DNA of 64,000 nt, from NCBI RefSeq assembly GCF_009711715.1, contig NZ_VENF01000005.1:124001-188000 (forward strand), given 5' to 3'. Each line of letters opens with the position of its first letter. The first letter of the stretch is position 1. Positions 63,417 to 64,000 of the stretch are shown piece after piece. This stretch comes from Methylophaga sp. (GTDB lineage Bacteria; Pseudomonadota; Gammaproteobacteria; Nitrosococcales; Methylophagaceae). The notes beneath the pieces are model-generated. The model had not been told where the DNA came from, made no database searches, and worked only from the letters and a program-made list of their open reading frames with translations. The position numbers and the translations under genes are program-made.

Positions 63417-63629
63417 TTAGAAATCGGCAAGGCGGTAGTATGTTTCAACATGCTCAGTATGCTGATAGCCCTTTTGAGCGGGCGCCGGTTTGGCTTCTGA
63501 ATCTGATGGCCGGGCAGTAGGTGTAGCCCGAACGACACCTGATGAAGCCGTCAAAGCGACCCCACCACCGACTGCTGATGTCAGCTTGAACAGAAAGTCC
63601 CTGCGTGAGCGACTGTCTTGCGTGCTCAT
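63417..63629 (-). CDS. Small Tat-signal protein of formate dehydrogenase operon
   Basis: 70 residues. A Tat motif SRRDFLFKL lies at residues 8-16, followed by a hydrophobic AVGGGVALTASSG segment. The rest is short and ends YYRLADF. It matches the small formate-region Tat target family found beside fdhA in many proteobacteria. GGAGG lies four bases upstream. Its role is unknown; it may help assembly or targeting. Confidence 0.88.
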   Translation of the reverse strand: MSTQDSRSRRDFLFKLTSAVGGGVALTASSGVVRATPTARPSDSEAKPAPAQKGYQHTEHVETYYRLADF

Positions 63630-63779
63630 AACGCCTCCGAAAACCGATTGCCGAGGTTGTTCCTCAACAGTGAATCAACGCAGACAGGGTATGCCTGCTC
63701 TTTATTAGTTTTAACTATGAGTATCGCGCAGCTAATGTGGCGTATCAAGGGTTTATTGATGAAATATGTCAATCATTAC

Positions 63780-64000
63780 CTATTTCATCGCCTGCGCCTC
63801 AGCCTGCATGAAAATCCTGCCAAAATTGGCTAAATGGCGGTAGAAAACCGCGCTGTCAGCGGTAGCCAAATCCGCAAAAAATTGATTCGCCCAGGGAGAA
63901 ATATGTCTGCTGAAGAATGTCGCGGCATCTATAACCGGCGTACCCTGCGCAGTGAGGATCATCCGCATCACATCACATTCCGCAGCAATATGATCTTCCG
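63780..64000 (-). CDS. TorD-family molecular chaperone, C-terminus only
   Basis: The frame is open from the right window edge to TAG at 63780. The visible 73 residues include EDHIAAECDVM, then FFSRHISPWANQFFADL and FYRHLANFGRIFMQAE. These are the conserved C-terminal blocks of TorD/DmsD-type chaperones, which insert molybdenum cofactor and guard Tat signals of molybdoenzymes. The N-terminus lies outside the window. It is the upstream gene of the exported formate dehydrogenase operon. Confidence 0.88.
   Translation of the reverse strand, partial: EDHIAAECDVMRMILTAQGTPVIDAATFFSRHISPWANQFFADLATADSAVFYRHLANFGRIFMQAEAQAMK

Overview
The window reads as chromosomal DNA of a gammaproteobacterium. 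Most of it is housekeeping gene clusters in familiar gammaproteobacterial order: prfB-lysS, surE-pcm-nlpD, gmk-rpoZ-spoT, rph-rdgB-hemW and a bio operon with bioH and bioC. Two complete formate dehydrogenase systems lie side by side. One is a cytoplasmic NAD-linked enzyme whose beta subunit is a NuoE-NuoF fusion, as in methylotrophs; the other is a Tat-exported, cytochrome b-linked enzyme. Together they suggest a C1-using (methylotroph-like) gammaproteobacterium. That is inference; no 16S or methanol dehydrogenase gene is present to settle it.

Layout. 1-4.5 kb: leuA (cut by the left edge) divergent from an Lrp/AsnC regulator, then rarD, an alkyltransferase-like protein, a lipoprotein and a LysE-type exporter. 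4.6-10.7 kb: a PP2C phosphatase-kinase fusion, an exported beta-propeller, a PIN-PhoH protein preceded by a perfect FNR-type box, and a PilZ protein with a helical insertion. 10.7-15.7 kb: an RND pump with its adaptor and a possible operator, then a glutathione transferase. 15.7-21 kb: bioB-F-H-C-D ending in an overlapping LapG-like lipoprotein protease. 21-24.7 kb: comF, a diguanylate cyclase translationally coupled to a potassium channel-like protein, a conserved membrane protein and an exported nuclease. 24.7-32.4 kb: a small protein with two chemoreceptor-tip-like segments, ubiA, ubiC, recG, ridA, spoT, rpoZ and gmk. 32.5-38.7 kb: a second diguanylate cyclase, yicC, rph, rdgB, hemW and small exported or MOSC proteins. 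38.7-42.9 kb: alaC-hom-thrC plus a membrane protein. 43-47 kb: an HDOD protein, a resolvase-like protein, an NlpC/P60 lipoprotein, two small exported proteins and a CaCA exchanger. 47-48.2 kb: a block of palindromic repeat-type DNA and an AT-richer orphan gene. 48.2-53.7 kb: lysS, prfB (with its programmed +1 frameshift), nlpD, yqaA, pcm and surE. 53.8-64 kb: both formate dehydrogenase operons and the end of a TorD-like chaperone gene.

How the parts work together. The formate genes cover a cofactor chaperone, a Tat-exported catalytic subunit, an electron-transfer subunit and a membrane cytochrome that would feed quinone, alongside a soluble enzyme making NADH. Signalling is c-di-GMP rich: two GGDEF proteins with intact I-sites, a PilZ receptor, an HDOD protein and a LapG-like protease. 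leuA, alaC, hom and thrC give a strong amino-acid biosynthesis signature.

The most unusual items are the double chemoreceptor-tip-like protein at 24714-25217, a cysteine cluster inserted in threonine synthase, the diguanylate cyclase-channel pair, the LapG-like protease tied to the biotin operon, a 59-residue lipoprotein inside the formate dehydrogenase operon, and a stack of perfect hairpins between the two formate operons. No tRNA, rRNA, CRISPR array, prophage or complete insertion sequence was seen.
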